A stretch of 64,000 nucleotides of DNA from Candidatus Latescibacterota bacterium (GCA_022824945.1 JAJDYX010000047.1:147784-211783); one strand, 5' to 3'; counted from the first letter of the stretch, positions 1 to 8,300 are shown. Numbers and translations: made by a program. Notes: a model not told the origin generated them from the sequence alone.

Positions 1-2
1 GC

Positions 3-308
3 CACAACCGACCATTTCTCAACCCCCGCCGGCCACAGAAACAAAGAGACAATTTTTACGACAGCGACAACTATTACCGCGCAGTGCCAATCCCCATGCC
101 GCGCGGCGGTGTCTTGCTCTTTAACGACTGCTGTTATCACGGCTCTGACACAAATGGTTCCGATCATTCTCGCCGCAGCATGACAGTTGCCTATCGCGCC
201 CACGACGCCCACGACGTAATCAAAGACGACCCGGAAAAAATTCTCGTACGCGGCGAAAAAGTCTATACGGGACATCCACATCCTTATTCGCTTCCCGCCC
301 AGGAGTAG
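3..308 (+). CDS. Phytanoyl-CoA dioxygenase family protein, 3' end only
   Basis: This is the C-terminal part (about 101 codons) of a gene that begins before the window; the frame is open from base 3. The visible part carries the distal half of the Fe(II)/2-oxoglutarate dioxygenase fold: PMPRGGVLLFNDCCYHGSD with the distal metal-binding His (CYHG), then a Ser/Arg-rich strand (HSRRSMTVAYRAHD) that holds the 2-oxoglutarate-binding Arg. It ends in LVRGEKVY, closely matching LVRGEGLY at the end of the next gene, so the two are tandem paralogues. The proximal HxD lies outside the window. The stop is separated from the next ATG by only 3 bases, and its last codons supply the ribosome-binding site of that gene, which indicates an operon. 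Family membership is clear; the substrate cannot be told. Confidence 0.85.
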   Translation, partial: HNRPFLNPRRPQKQRDNFYDSDNYYRAVPIPMPRGGVLLFNDCCYHGSDTNGSDHSRRSMTVAYRAHDAHDVIKDDPEKILVRGEKVYTGHPHPYSLPAQE

Positions 309-311
309 GAC

Positions 312-1019
312 ATGCCCTCACTCACAATGCGACAAATCCAGCTCTTTCGAAACAACGGTTTTCTCTGTCTTCCAGACCGTTTGCCAGAAGAAATGGTTGA
401 AAACCTGAAGACCGCTATTATGGACGATATTGACCGCAAAATCGAACCCATCGTACGCAATAAAGATGGCCGCGCCGTGCGTATCTCTGCCCTTATGGAC
501 CGCACGCCGATCTTCCGGGAAGCAGTCACGCATCCATTCGCACTCGACCCACTCGAATCGCTTCTGGGACCCAATATCGAAATCCTCACCAACCGCCACA
601 ACCACGCCACTTTACGCACGGCAGAGGACAACAAAGGCGCGTATCTTCATCGCGATGTCAAACAGTGGACGCGCAACATCTACACCATCATCTTTTACCT
701 CGAAGAAACCACCCTTGAAAATGGATGCACCCGCATTGTACCCGGATCGCATCACTTCCCCGGCGTCTCCACATCTATTCACGACGCAGACTGGGCAAGC
801 GATATCCTCGGACAGGCACTCCCCGTACCCATGCCCGCAGGTGGAATGCTCGCAATCGACAGCATGGTTGTCCACGGCGCAGGCGAAAACCACACCGACG
901 ACACGCGCATGAGCATGACGGTTGGCTATCACAGCGTCGATGAACTCATGGACATTCCCAACCCCAAACGCCTGCTCGTGCGCGGCGAGGGACTGTATAA
1001 CGGGAATGATCGAACGTAG
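312..1019 (+). CDS. Phytanoyl-CoA dioxygenase (PhyH) family oxygenase
   Basis: This 235-aa protein is probably a cytoplasmic non-haem Fe(II)/2-oxoglutarate-dependent hydroxylase. The facial triad is visible as H113-x-D115 (YLHRDVK) and H188 (MVVHGAG), with R199 as the likely 2-oxoglutarate ligand. The segment NGCTRIVPGSHH (138-148) is the family's typical turn before the distal half. The start is ATG at 312, with AGGAG at 301-305 as ribosome-binding site. It follows a paralogous gene directly and precedes a sulfatase by about 150 bases on the same strand. In several uncultured lineages such genes are multiplied beside sulfatases and sugar oxidoreductases. Substrate unknown; a small-molecule or natural-product hydroxylase is as likely as a true phytanoyl-CoA enzyme. 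Confidence 0.88.
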   Translation: MPSLTMRQIQLFRNNGFLCLPDRLPEEMVENLKTAIMDDIDRKIEPIVRNKDGRAVRISALMDRTPIFREAVTHPFALDPLESLLGPNIEILTNRHNHATLRTAEDNKGAYLHRDVKQWTRNIYTIIFYLEETTLENGCTRIVPGSHHFPGVSTSIHDADWASDILGQALPVPMPAGGMLAIDSMVVHGAGENHTDDTRMSMTVGYHSVDELMDIPNPKRLLVRGEGLYNGNDRT

Positions 1020-1122
1020 GACTAAAATTGATCAATCTGGAACGCGCGAGGCCATTTTTTGGTCTAAGAATACGAGACCGGGGATCGCTTCTACATGGAT
1101 GCAGGTGTATCAATTCTCAATG

Positions 1123-1146
1123 AACTGGTCTGGACTGCGACCAGTT
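1123..1146 (+). promoter_or_regulatory. Hairpin in the leader of the first sulfatase gene
   Basis: A perfect 8-bp inverted repeat (AACTGGTC ... GACCAGTT) with an 8-base loop ends 20 bases before the sulfatase ATG at 1167. It could be a regulatory hairpin or a processing signal. It is not followed by an uninterrupted T-run, so a terminator is unlikely. Confidence 0.35.
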
Positions 1147-1166
1147 GTACAACGCTTCTTAATTTT

Positions 1167-2630
1167 ATGACTCCCAACATCATCATCATCATCTCCGACC
1201 AGCACAACCCCCATGCAATGGGATGTGCGGGAAATCCCATTGTGCAAACGCCAAATTTAGATACGCTTGCGCGTCGCGGAACCCGGTTTCGCAATGCGTA
1301 TTGTCCCTATCCCCTCTGCGCGCCTTCGCGGTCGGGTTTTATGTCCGCACAGTACCCCAGCGATGTGGGCGTCTATGACAACAGCGGCGGCCTGTCTTTT
1401 GACACCCCCACATTTGCCCATGCATTTGGCGCGGCGGGATACGAAGCCGTGCTATGCGGCCGCATGCACTTTAGAAACCCCGACCAATTCCACGGCTTTG
1501 AAAAACGCATCCACGCCGACTGCGGCGGGCTATCCGCAGAAATTCTCGGCGCGGGATACAACCGCACCACGGGACAAACCAAATACGGCGTCCAGGTATC
1601 CGGCTATGGCGAAACGGGCTATCGCTACTTTGACAAATCCGTCACCGAAACAGCCTGTAAATTCATCGCCGACCGCCAAAACAACGACAGACCTTATGCC
1701 CTCGTCGTCGGCTACATCAACCCGCACAATCCCCTGATCTGCGGCAGAGAAGACTTCGAGTATTACATGGCGCAAATCCCACCGCTCGAGCCCGAATCGC
1801 CCGAATACTTAAACGCCCTGCATCCGGCCATGAAAAAATGGCGCAAGCGACGCGGCGTTGAAGACATCACGCCAGAACAAAACCGCCGCGGATTAGCCGC
1901 TTATTACGGCCTGACGACCGAACTCGACCGATACATCGGCCAAATCATTGACACCGTACAATCCTCCTCTCATGCGGACAACACCGTCATCATCTACACC
2001 TCGGACCACGGCGACATGGCCCATGAACACGGCATGTGGTGGAAAAGCAGCTTTTACGAAGGCTCTGTGGGCATTCCCATGATCTGCTCATGGCCGGGCC
2101 ATCTTCACGAAAACCACACAGAAGATGCCATCGTCAGCCTCATCGACGTAGGCCCCACGGCTCTGGACATTTCGGGCGCAGACCCCCTGCCCGATGTCTC
2201 GGGCAAAAGCTTTGCACCATTCCTCCAGGGTACCCCACCATCGGACTGGCCCAATGAAGTCTTTGCAGAATACATCGGCTTGCTCGGCGACCAACCCGCG
2301 TGCATGATCCGCACGGGACCGTGGAAATTGAACTATTACTCCGAATTTGACTCCTGCCAATTGTTCAACATCGACGAAGACCCCGAAGAACGCCGCGACC
2401 TGTCCAATGATCCTCGATATCGTGATGTGATCCAATCGGGCCTCGAAAAAATCTTTGCACGCTGGTCCGCCGATGACATGTTGAAACAAGCCGAACAACA
2501 AGCGCGCGCTCGAGCACTCATCTCTCGCTGTGGACACAGCCATATCCCCCACGCTATCCCCCCATTTGCACCAGACATCAATACCGTAAACGAGTTTGAC
2601 TTCTCACAATTGCCCGAAGACCCGAGATAG
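1167..2630 (+). CDS. Sulfatase (arylsulfatase family, PF00884-type)
   Basis: This 487-aa sulfatase would hydrolyse sulfate esters, probably on glycans or aryl sulfates. The N-terminal metal site is seen in MTPNIIIIISDQHNPHAMG. The catalytic signature C-x-P-x-R is present as C51-A-P-S-R, so C51 would be matured to formylglycine. A second metal/substrate region is TSDHGDMAHEHGMWWKSSFYEG. ATG 1167 is preferred because the family begins almost directly with the NIIIIISD strand; an in-frame upstream ATG at 1095 would add 24 unrelated residues. No signal peptide is visible, so export is uncertain. It lies downstream of two dioxygenase genes. No formylglycine-generating enzyme or anaerobic maturase is present in the window. 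Substrate unassigned. Confidence 0.9.
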   Translation: MTPNIIIIISDQHNPHAMGCAGNPIVQTPNLDTLARRGTRFRNAYCPYPLCAPSRSGFMSAQYPSDVGVYDNSGGLSFDTPTFAHAFGAAGYEAVLCGRMHFRNPDQFHGFEKRIHADCGGLSAEILGAGYNRTTGQTKYGVQVSGYGETGYRYFDKSVTETACKFIADRQNNDRPYALVVGYINPHNPLICGREDFEYYMAQIPPLEPESPEYLNALHPAMKKWRKRRGVEDITPEQNRRGLAAYYGLTTELDRYIGQIIDTVQSSSHADNTVIIYTSDHGDMAHEHGMWWKSSFYEGSVGIPMICSWPGHLHENHTEDAIVSLIDVGPTALDISGADPLPDVSGKSFAPFLQGTPPSDWPNEVFAEYIGLLGDQPACMIRTGPWKLNYYSEFDSCQLFNIDEDPEERRDLSNDPRYRDVIQSGLEKIFARWSADDMLKQAEQQARARALISRCGHSHIPHAIPPFAPDINTVNEFDFSQLPEDPR

Positions 2631-2701
2631 TATTGCACAAAACTGATATTGACGTATCTTAAGAAGACTATAGTTGAAACCACCCATATTTGGAGGAGAC
2701 T

Positions 2702-3433
2702 ATGACACGAGAACGACTGCCGATCTTGCTAATCGGCCTCCTGTTATTGTGCGGGTGCGGCGGCGAACGCGATCCCGTCGTTGAAATGCAAAAATCGCTG
2801 GCCTCGGCACCGGCATATATGATTGTATTGGATGACATGCGTGAAGAAGGCACTTTTTTCACCACGTATTATCACCGGTATTTAATTACACAGGGAGAAA
2901 AAAAGGTACAATCGGACTGGATAGAAGTATCGGAATCCATCTATCGAAAATACGAACCGTTTTTGGGGATGGCACTCGTTGCCAAATCGGAGCAAGATGG
3001 CGTCAACAACACGCCACATCCCCCCGGATACCACTATGTGGGCAATCCGAGCTACGGGCGTTGGACGGATCGCGGAGGCACATCATTCTGGGAATTCTAC
3101 GGTCAATACGCGCTCATGAGTCATTTGCTCGGTTGGGGCGGCGGATTTGGCATGAGTCGCTACGATTACGACGATTATCGGTCTTATCGTCGAGATCAAC
3201 GTCCGTATTACGGGCGCAATCGGGAGTATGGCACGCAGGGGTCTGTCACGCAAAAACAAAAACCATCGACCTTCCAGCGGCGCCAGGCAAACATAGCGCA
3301 AAAGAGACAATCGTTCACACAAAAAGTGCAAAGTCGCGCGAGCCAGAGCCGTAGTGGATTTGGAAGTTCGCGTTCAACAAGTCGCAGCCGATCTGGATTT
3401 GGCAGCCGCAGTTCTGGAGGGTTTGGAAAATGA
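2702..3433 (+). CDS. Putative lipoprotein with Ser/Arg/Gly-rich C-terminal tail
   Basis: This 243-aa protein has a lipoprotein-type signal: charged start MTRER, a hydrophobic stretch, and a lipobox-like LCGC around residues 16-19. The start at ATG 2702 has an excellent GGAGGAGA ribosome-binding site; an upstream in-frame TTG at 2690 has none. The mature part is polar, contains a GW/GGFGMSRYDYDDYR segment near the middle, and ends in a low-complexity tail of repeated SRSGFG units (about residues 215-243). It overlaps the DUF350 gene by 4 bases (ATGA), so the two are translationally coupled. Its place in the locus is that of YjfM-like envelope proteins in the E. coli yjf cluster, but I cannot assign it to that family from sequence alone. 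Function unknown. Confidence 0.75.
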   Translation: MTRERLPILLIGLLLLCGCGGERDPVVEMQKSLASAPAYMIVLDDMREEGTFFTTYYHRYLITQGEKKVQSDWIEVSESIYRKYEPFLGMALVAKSEQDGVNNTPHPPGYHYVGNPSYGRWTDRGGTSFWEFYGQYALMSHLLGWGGGFGMSRYDYDDYRSYRRDQRPYYGRNREYGTQGSVTQKQKPSTFQRRQANIAQKRQSFTQKVQSRASQSRSGFGSSRSTSRSRSGFGSRSSGGFGK

Positions 3434-4275
3434 TAGCACAGGACTTAATTGCAACGGGTATTTATCTCATCAGCGCGTTTGTATTATTCTGGATCGGCAA
3501 ATTGGTCAAAGACTTGACGACAACGAGTTACAGCGTGCGGGAAGAACTGGTCGAAAAAGACAACGTCGCACTGGGTGTGGCCATGGCGGGATATTACTTC
3601 GGATTGATCATGGCCATTGGCGGTACCTTATCTGGACCATCTCAGGGATTGGAAAACGATTTGATCGACATCGGCATATACGGATTGCTGGCGATCATCT
3701 TGCTCAATCTGTCGCGTCTGGTCAACGACTGGGTAATCTTACACGGATTCAAAGTTCGGGATGAATTGATCGACGATCAAAACGCGGGCACGGGTGTTGT
3801 GGTCGCCGCGTCGTACATCGCAACGGGACTGGTAATCTTTGGCGCCGTATCAGGTGAAATAGGCGGGATTGTGACAACAGTGATTTTCTGGGCATTGGGC
3901 CAGGCCGCTCTGGTACTGGCCGGGCTGGTGTACGAATGGATTACCCCGTATAGCATTCACGACGAAATTGAAAAAGACAACGTCGCCGCTGGCGTCGCGT
4001 TTGCGGGCGCACTGGTCGGCATTGGCGTCATAGTATTTCACGCATCAGCGGGCGATTTTATTTCCTGGACAGTGAACCTGCAGGATTTTGCAATCGAAGT
4101 CGTCGCGGGATTGATCTTGCTACCCATCGTCCGATTCATCTCAGATGTGATCCTCTTGCCCGGACAAAAACTGACCGACGAAATCGCCAATCAAGAACAC
4201 CCCAATCTGGCCGCGGGATTTATCGAAGCGACATCTTACGTCGGTGCGTCGTTCCTGATTGTGTGGAGTTTGTGA
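3430..4275 (+). CDS. DUF350 (UPF0719/YjfL-like) inner-membrane protein
   Basis: This 281-aa, very hydrophobic protein has about eight membrane spans arranged as repeated units. Each unit contains a conserved acidic/basic loop: VREELVEKDNVALGVAMAG, VRDELIDDQNAGTGVVVAA, IHDEIEKDNVAAGVAFAG and LTDEIANQEHPNLAAGFIEA. This internally repeated pattern (E/D-x-x-x-x-x-D/N-x-A-x-G-x-x-x-A) is the hallmark of DUF350 proteins such as E. coli YjfL; here there are four copies of the loop. The biochemical role of the family is unknown. The gene is translationally coupled to the lipoprotein before it. In other genomes DUF350 genes sit with PspA/IM30, DUF4178 or DUF2491 and spermidine-synthase-like genes, all of which occur here within 5 kb. 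Confidence 0.88.
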   Translation: MIAQDLIATGIYLISAFVLFWIGKLVKDLTTTSYSVREELVEKDNVALGVAMAGYYFGLIMAIGGTLSGPSQGLENDLIDIGIYGLLAIILLNLSRLVNDWVILHGFKVRDELIDDQNAGTGVVVAASYIATGLVIFGAVSGEIGGIVTTVIFWALGQAALVLAGLVYEWITPYSIHDEIEKDNVAAGVAFAGALVGIGVIVFHASAGDFISWTVNLQDFAIEVVAGLILLPIVRFISDVILLPGQKLTDEIANQEHPNLAAGFIEATSYVGASFLIVWSL

Positions 4276-4288
4276 AAAGAGGGAGTTT

Positions 4289-4507
4289 ATGACAACACGA
4301 CTTGAACACGCATTCGTCAAAGCATCCAAACTGCCACGTAATGAGCAGGATGCACTGGCAGATTGGTTGCTTGCCGAACTTGAATCCGAAAGACGATGGG
4401 ATGAGTTATTTGCCAACTCTCAGGATGTGTTATCCAAGCTGGCTGCTGAAGCACTTGCTGAGCATCGTAGCGGTCAGACGCGAGAATTAGATCCCGAAAA
4501 AATGTGA
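4289..4507 (+). CDS. Antitoxin of a RelE/ParE-type toxin-antitoxin pair
   Basis: This is a 72-aa acidic small protein (MTTRLEHAFVKASKLPRNEQ at its start), with a helical segment DALADWLLAELESERRWDELFANS typical of antitoxins paired with RelE/ParE toxins. ATG 4289 is chosen because it has a GGGAG ribosome-binding site 5 bases upstream; an upstream in-frame TTG/GTG extension would overlap the DUF350 stop. Its stop overlaps the toxin's GTG start by four bases (GTGA, 4504-4507). It presumably binds and neutralises the toxin and represses the pair. The pair sits between the DUF350 gene and the aminopropyltransferase, so it looks inserted into that cluster. Confidence 0.75.
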   Translation: MTTRLEHAFVKASKLPRNEQDALADWLLAELESERRWDELFANSQDVLSKLAAEALAEHRSGQTRELDPEKM

Positions 4508-4773
4508 ATTCAAAAACGACAAAACGCTTTCGTCAGATGCTTGCAAAATTGCCGAGCGATATTCAACATCAGGCGAGGGAAGCCTACAGGTTTTTCAAAC
4601 TGAATCCAAACCATCCCGGTCTTCAATTCAAGAAAGTTCACTACACGGAACCGATTTATTCTGCTCGTATCAATATCAATTATCGAGCAGTTGGTATCAT
4701 GAGTGATGGAGAGATTGTTTGGTTCTGGATCGGTCCGCATGCAGAATACACTAACTTGCTTTCCCGACTTTGA
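4504..4773 (+). CDS. RelE/ParE-superfamily toxin
   Basis: This 89-aa basic protein has the compact RelE/ParE pattern: an N-terminal helical hairpin (MNSKTTKRFRQMLAKLPSDI), the hydrophobic core strand YSARININYRAVG, and the C-terminal strand IVWFWIGPHAEYTNLL with a terminal His-Tyr combination. Members of the family either cleave ribosome-bound mRNA or poison gyrase; the sequence does not decide between these. Start is GTG 4504 inside the antitoxin stop, which gives coupled translation. A clear terminator follows at 4784-4824, closing the transcription unit before the next gene. Confidence 0.8.
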   Translation: MNSKTTKRFRQMLAKLPSDIQHQAREAYRFFKLNPNHPGLQFKKVHYTEPIYSARININYRAVGIMSDGEIVWFWIGPHAEYTNLLSRL

Positions 4774-4783
4774 TTATTCTCTC

Positions 4784-4824
4784 CAACTCGGCGGGTATTT
4801 AGCCCTCCGAGTTGTTTTATTATT
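4784..4824 (+). terminator. Rho-independent terminator after the toxin gene
   Basis: The stem CAACTCGG (4784-4791) pairs with CCGAGTTG (4807-4814) and is extended by GGG/CCC inside after a mismatch, with a 7-base loop, followed by TTTTATTATTTT. It ends only a few bases before the next start codon at 4830. Confidence 0.8.
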
Positions 4825-4829
4825 TTAGT

Positions 4830-6362
4830 ATGCGACAAAGCTACCTCTTAAAAGCCTGTGTATTCGCCACGGGGTGTGCTGGTATTGTAGCGGAATTTAC
4901 GCTATCAACGCTGGCGAGCTATCTATTGGGTAACACGACATTGCAGTGGGCAGTGCTCATGTCATTGATGTTATTTGCCATGGGCCTGGGCAGCCGATGG
5001 AGCCGATTGTTGACGGACCGGCTACTGGATCGCTTTATCGCAATCGAATTTTATCTCTCGGTCCTGTGCGCCACCTGTGCGGTTGTGGCGTATTTTGGAT
5101 CGGTACTCGCGTTATCGGCAGGCGTTTTTATCTATAGCTATGCCTTTGCCATCGGCATACTAATCGGCATGGAAATCCCGCTGGTCGCGCGCATGAACGA
5201 AGCGTACCAGGATCTGCGCACCAACATCGCCTCAGTCATGGAAAAAGACTATTTTGGCGCATTGATCGGCGGACTATTGTTCGCCTTTTTTTTATTACCA
5301 GAATTGGGCCTGACCTACACACCACTTGCATTGGGCGCGATTAACTTTATCGTGGCATCGGTATTACTGTGGCAATATCGACACTTATTGGCGCGTCGCG
5401 GGTGGCTACTAACGGCATTCTGGATCCTGGGCACAGGCCTTCTGGTACTGGGACTTTATATCCGTCCCATTGTAATATGGGGCGAGCAAAGTCGGTATCG
5501 CGACCGCGTAGTCTATCAAGATCAAACCGCTTATCAACGCATTGTCATAACAGAATGGAAAGGCCATCACTGGCTGCACTTAAACGGCAACGTGCAATTC
5601 AGCACCTATGACGAAGAACGCTATCACGAATCGCTGGTACATCCGGCCATGAAACTATCCGGATCGCGGAACAACGTACTCATTTTAGGCGGAGGGGATG
5701 GACTGGCTGTGCGAGAAGTCGTAAAATACGCAGATGTGAAAGCAATCACGCTGGTAGATTTAGATAAAGCGATAATCGATCTGGCGCGCACATACCCGGT
5801 CTTTGTGGAAGCGAATGCAAAGGCACTGGACGACCCGCGTGTAAATGTGATAATCGGCGATGCGGGCGCATTCCTGGCGCGTTCAGAAGCATTGTACAAT
5901 ATCATCATCATCGACTTGCCCGACCCCAAAGGACCAGACCTCGCCAGATTGTATTCACGGGAATTTTATCGCCTTTGTGCGCGTCACTTAACGCCCGATG
6001 GCGTACTGGTAACCCAGGCGTCGAGTCCTCTCAACGCGCGCCTTGCTTTTCTGTGCATTGAGCGCACGATGGAAGACGCTGGCTTTTCGACCATCCCCTA
6101 TCACACTTATATACCGACGATGGGAGATTGGGGATGGGTATTGGGAATGAAAGCCGAAGAAATGAGCAAAGAAAATCTCGTTCGCCGGACGCGACAACTC
6201 ACCTTTGAGGATATTGAAACGCAATTTTTGAATGCAGAAGCAATGCGGGGAATGTTACACTTCTGGAAAGGCATGTTTGACAAAAAACATGCAGTCGAGG
6301 TCAGCACAGAAATGGATCCGACCGTAGATCGATACTATCGAAAATCAGAATGGGGGTTTTAA
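4830..6362 (+). CDS. speE: Membrane-fused polyamine aminopropyltransferase (spermidine synthase-like)
   Basis: This 510-aa protein has two parts. Residues 1-215 form about seven membrane spans. Residues 225-400 are a SpeE-type Rossmann domain with LNGNVQFSTYDEERYHESLV (substrate/dcSAM loop), GGGDG (287-291), VDLD (309-312) and the catalytic-region DLPDP (362-366). The reaction expected is transfer of an aminopropyl group from decarboxylated SAM to an amine, releasing methylthioadenosine; an mtnP gene for that by-product lies at 19.8 kb. ATG 4830 is chosen, but there is no clear ribosome-binding site because a terminator stem and T-rich tract lie immediately upstream, so leaderless or weak translation is possible. 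The convergent neighbours 6371-8137 complete a yjf-like cluster. The acceptor amine, and whether it is membrane-linked, are unknown. Confidence 0.88.
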   Translation: MRQSYLLKACVFATGCAGIVAEFTLSTLASYLLGNTTLQWAVLMSLMLFAMGLGSRWSRLLTDRLLDRFIAIEFYLSVLCATCAVVAYFGSVLALSAGVFIYSYAFAIGILIGMEIPLVARMNEAYQDLRTNIASVMEKDYFGALIGGLLFAFFLLPELGLTYTPLALGAINFIVASVLLWQYRHLLARRGWLLTAFWILGTGLLVLGLYIRPIVIWGEQSRYRDRVVYQDQTAYQRIVITEWKGHHWLHLNGNVQFSTYDEERYHESLVHPAMKLSGSRNNVLILGGGDGLAVREVVKYADVKAITLVDLDKAIIDLARTYPVFVEANAKALDDPRVNVIIGDAGAFLARSEALYNIIIIDLPDPKGPDLARLYSREFYRLCARHLTPDGVLVTQASSPLNARLAFLCIERTMEDAGFSTIPYHTYIPTMGDWGWVLGMKAEEMSKENLVRRTRQLTFEDIETQFLNAEAMRGMLHFWKGMFDKKHAVEVSTEMDPTVDRYYRKSEWGF

Positions 6363-6370
6363 TAGAAGTA

Positions 6371-6916
6371 TTAATCTACAGGCAAAATATTGGTAAACTG
6401 ATATTCTTCGACAATCTCACCCACCGCGGCTTCAAAAGCGTCTTCGTCCCATTGCTCGATAGATAGGGTATGTTTCTCAGACTCGTCGAGATAATTCCAG
6501 ATGATAAACTGCTGTCCCTCGTCTCCGCCATCTTTGTAAAAAGATCCAACGGCTGACGATACGCCATAGAACACAATCCCATGGCATCTAACTTCATCTG
6601 GGGGATCATCATTGTCGTGGTCGCGCATGTGCCCACGGATATCGCCTTCAACATCGGAAAGGTGAATTTTTCGCGTCAGGGCCCAGGAGATACTATCGTC
6701 TTCTGCCCGCTCGAGATATGCCACATCATCGCCGCAGGTGAGTTCCCATTCATCCACGCGATCACCTTCGTAATCGTAATAATGCTGCGCTGTAACCTGC
6801 CATGTTTTGAGATCGTAGTCGAGAACATAACCCATCTTGAGATCGGACAGCGTAACACTAAGGGGATCGAGAGCTTCGGGTTCTTCTTTCTTTTTTTTAA
6901 AAGGATTCCAATTCAT
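6371..6916 (-). CDS. DUF4178/DUF2491-like protein of the polyamine/PspA cluster
   Basis: This is a 181-aa acidic soluble protein beginning MNWNPFKKKKEEPEALDP. The core (about residues 20-65) reads LKMGYVLDYDLKTWQVTAQ followed by a W-x-E-W-E-L strand and a short loop ending in a SWALTRKI strand, which resembles the small beta-barrel of DUF4178. The KKKK N-terminus and gene position resemble YjfK (DUF2491). ATG 6916 is chosen for its GGGAAAG ribosome-binding site; an upstream ATG at 6952 has none. It follows the PspA-like gene on the same strand and is convergent with the aminopropyltransferase, 8 bases apart. Function unknown in both families. Confidence 0.65.
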   Translation of the reverse strand: MNWNPFKKKKEEPEALDPLSVTLSDLKMGYVLDYDLKTWQVTAQHYYDYEGDRVDEWELTCGDDVAYLERAEDDSISWALTRKIHLSDVEGDIRGHMRDHDNDDPPDEVRCHGIVFYGVSSAVGSFYKDGGDEGQQFIIWNYLDESEKHTLSIEQWDEDAFEAAVGEIVEEYQFTNILPVD

Positions 6917-6991
6917 TTTCTTTCCCTGCAACGCAGCGAGTAAAAATCTCATCCGGATGCGCCAGCGTCTCCCTCACAGACACACCCAGCG

Positions 6992-7702
6992 TCAGTCTTT
7001 TGAAGTCATCCCCATCTTTGCTTTGAGTTCAGCAAGGCGTTGATCTGTGTCCCCCGATGAGGTACTCAGTGCCGCGTCAATCTCATCATCAACGCTCTTG
7101 GATTCACCGGCTATTTCACCATACGCCTGTGAGAGCGATTCATCTTCTTCAACCCGTTCTTTCATACGCTCGAGCATGGCAATTGTACCAGACGAATCGA
7201 CTTTGGCGAGTTGCTTGTTGATTTTCTTCGTCGCAGCGGCTGTTTTTGCTCGCGCACGCAGTGAAATGAGTTCATTTTCGTGTGTCGCAATGGTAGATTT
7301 GAGTTTCTCCACCTGACTTTGAAGCTTAGCGGCCATATCTTCCTGCATCCCGGCATCCTGCTCAAACTGAGAAATGCGGTTATCGGCCTCTGATTTGCGA
7401 CTAAGGGCTTCGGTTGCCAACCGGTCTGCTTCCCCGGCATCCAGCTCACCGCTCTGGGCTTTTTGGAGCAAAACCATGGCCTTACGCTCCCAGTCAGCAG
7501 ACGCCTTTTTGTTATCTTCGGCCTGCTTTCGCAATCGAATGGCCTGCCCTTTGACCTCAGCCAGGCTGGTCATCGCGCTATTGAGGTCATTTTTCAGATC
7601 GCGGATACCCTGTTCGGTCATTTTTATCGGATCTTCAAATTTATCAATAGCCGAATGGACTTCGGCCTTGCCCACACTAAAGAGACGTTGAAAGATGCTC
7701 AT
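6992..7702 (-). CDS. pspA: PspA/IM30 family membrane-stress protein
   Basis: This 236-aa protein is almost entirely helical and charged. It starts with the short amphipathic MSIFQRLFSVGKAEVHSAID, followed by the PspA/IM30 coiled coil (FEDPIKMTEQGIRDLKNDL, then heptad-rich helices to about residue 170). It ends in a flexible Ser/Thr/Asp-rich tail and a short basic helix RLAELKAKMGM, as in Vipp1/IM30-type proteins. PspA proteins form ESCRT-III-like assemblies on the inner membrane and repair leaks. The ribosome-binding site AAGGAG lies 7 bases before the ATG. It is flanked by a YbjN-like gene upstream and the DUF4178-like gene downstream on the same strand. The context points to the YjfJ subgroup tied to polyamine genes rather than the classical pspABC operon. 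Confidence 0.9.
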   Translation of the reverse strand: MSIFQRLFSVGKAEVHSAIDKFEDPIKMTEQGIRDLKNDLNSAMTSLAEVKGQAIRLRKQAEDNKKASADWERKAMVLLQKAQSGELDAGEADRLATEALSRKSEADNRISQFEQDAGMQEDMAAKLQSQVEKLKSTIATHENELISLRARAKTAAATKKINKQLAKVDSSGTIAMLERMKERVEEDESLSQAYGEIAGESKSVDDEIDAALSTSSGDTDQRLAELKAKMGMTSKD

Positions 7703-7741
7703 GATATACTCCTTTTTTAAAAATGGTCAGCAGTCAACTGA

Positions 7742-8137
7742 CTACTGATGGCTATATTCGAGTAATTCTGCGGCATTATCGGCTAAGGCGAGTTCGAGCG
7801 CGGTGATCGAGCCTTCAAGCTCAGATCGGTCGAGTGTATCCAGGCGCAGGGTATCGCGAAAAAGAACCGTGCCGGTTTCATCATCCAGAGCAAACGCTCC
7901 GTGGACGAGTGTGCGATTCATTTCGAGCAACCTTTTGTACAGATCCCCAGGGACGTTGGGAATGGGCATAATAGCTTGCTCGATAATGAGGATGGGATCT
8001 TCGCAATCGACAATGAGGTGATTGACACCGCGGTCTTCGTCGCTCACCACAACGAGTTCTTCAGCGGTATCTTCCTCGTCAATCGCGAGATTGAGGTCCA
8101 AAAGATAAGATTTGACTGTATTGAAATATTCTGACAT
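7742..8137 (-). CDS. YbjN/CesT-like small acidic protein (YjfI position)
   Basis: This 131-aa acidic protein has predicted alternating helix/strand structure; the segment YKRLLEMNRTLVHGAFALDD followed by VLFRDTLRL is typical of the YbjN/type III chaperone-like fold. It is the first gene of a three-gene minus-strand unit with pspA and the DUF4178-like gene, with AGGAG 6 bases before the ATG. In E. coli the corresponding position is YjfI (DUF2170). Fold assignment is tentative and the function is unknown; a chaperone or scaffold for the PspA-like partner would fit the context. Confidence 0.6.
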   Translation of the reverse strand: MSEYFNTVKSYLLDLNLAIDEEDTAEELVVVSDEDRGVNHLIVDCEDPILIIEQAIMPIPNVPGDLYKRLLEMNRTLVHGAFALDDETGTVLFRDTLRLDTLDRSELEGSITALELALADNAAELLEYSHQ

Positions 8138-8300
8138 TTTAAACTCCTGAAAGCGGTTAGCGGAAGATGCACAACTGGCCCTCCGTCCTGCCTATGAGAT
8201 ACCCAAGCGAAATATTAGTTTCAAAAATTAACGTTCAAATTGGCTTCAAGTCAAGTATAGATCGCATATACTCACTCTGACCAACCACTCTGGAGATTTT

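Noticed and set aside
2649..2674. TTGACG ... TATAGT as a promoter for the lipoprotein gene
   Set aside because: Spacer is only 14 bases, too short for sigma-70.
8240..8272. TTGGCT ... TATACT as a recJ promoter
   Set aside because: Spacing is not 16-18 for that pair; an alternative -35 is too weak to list.
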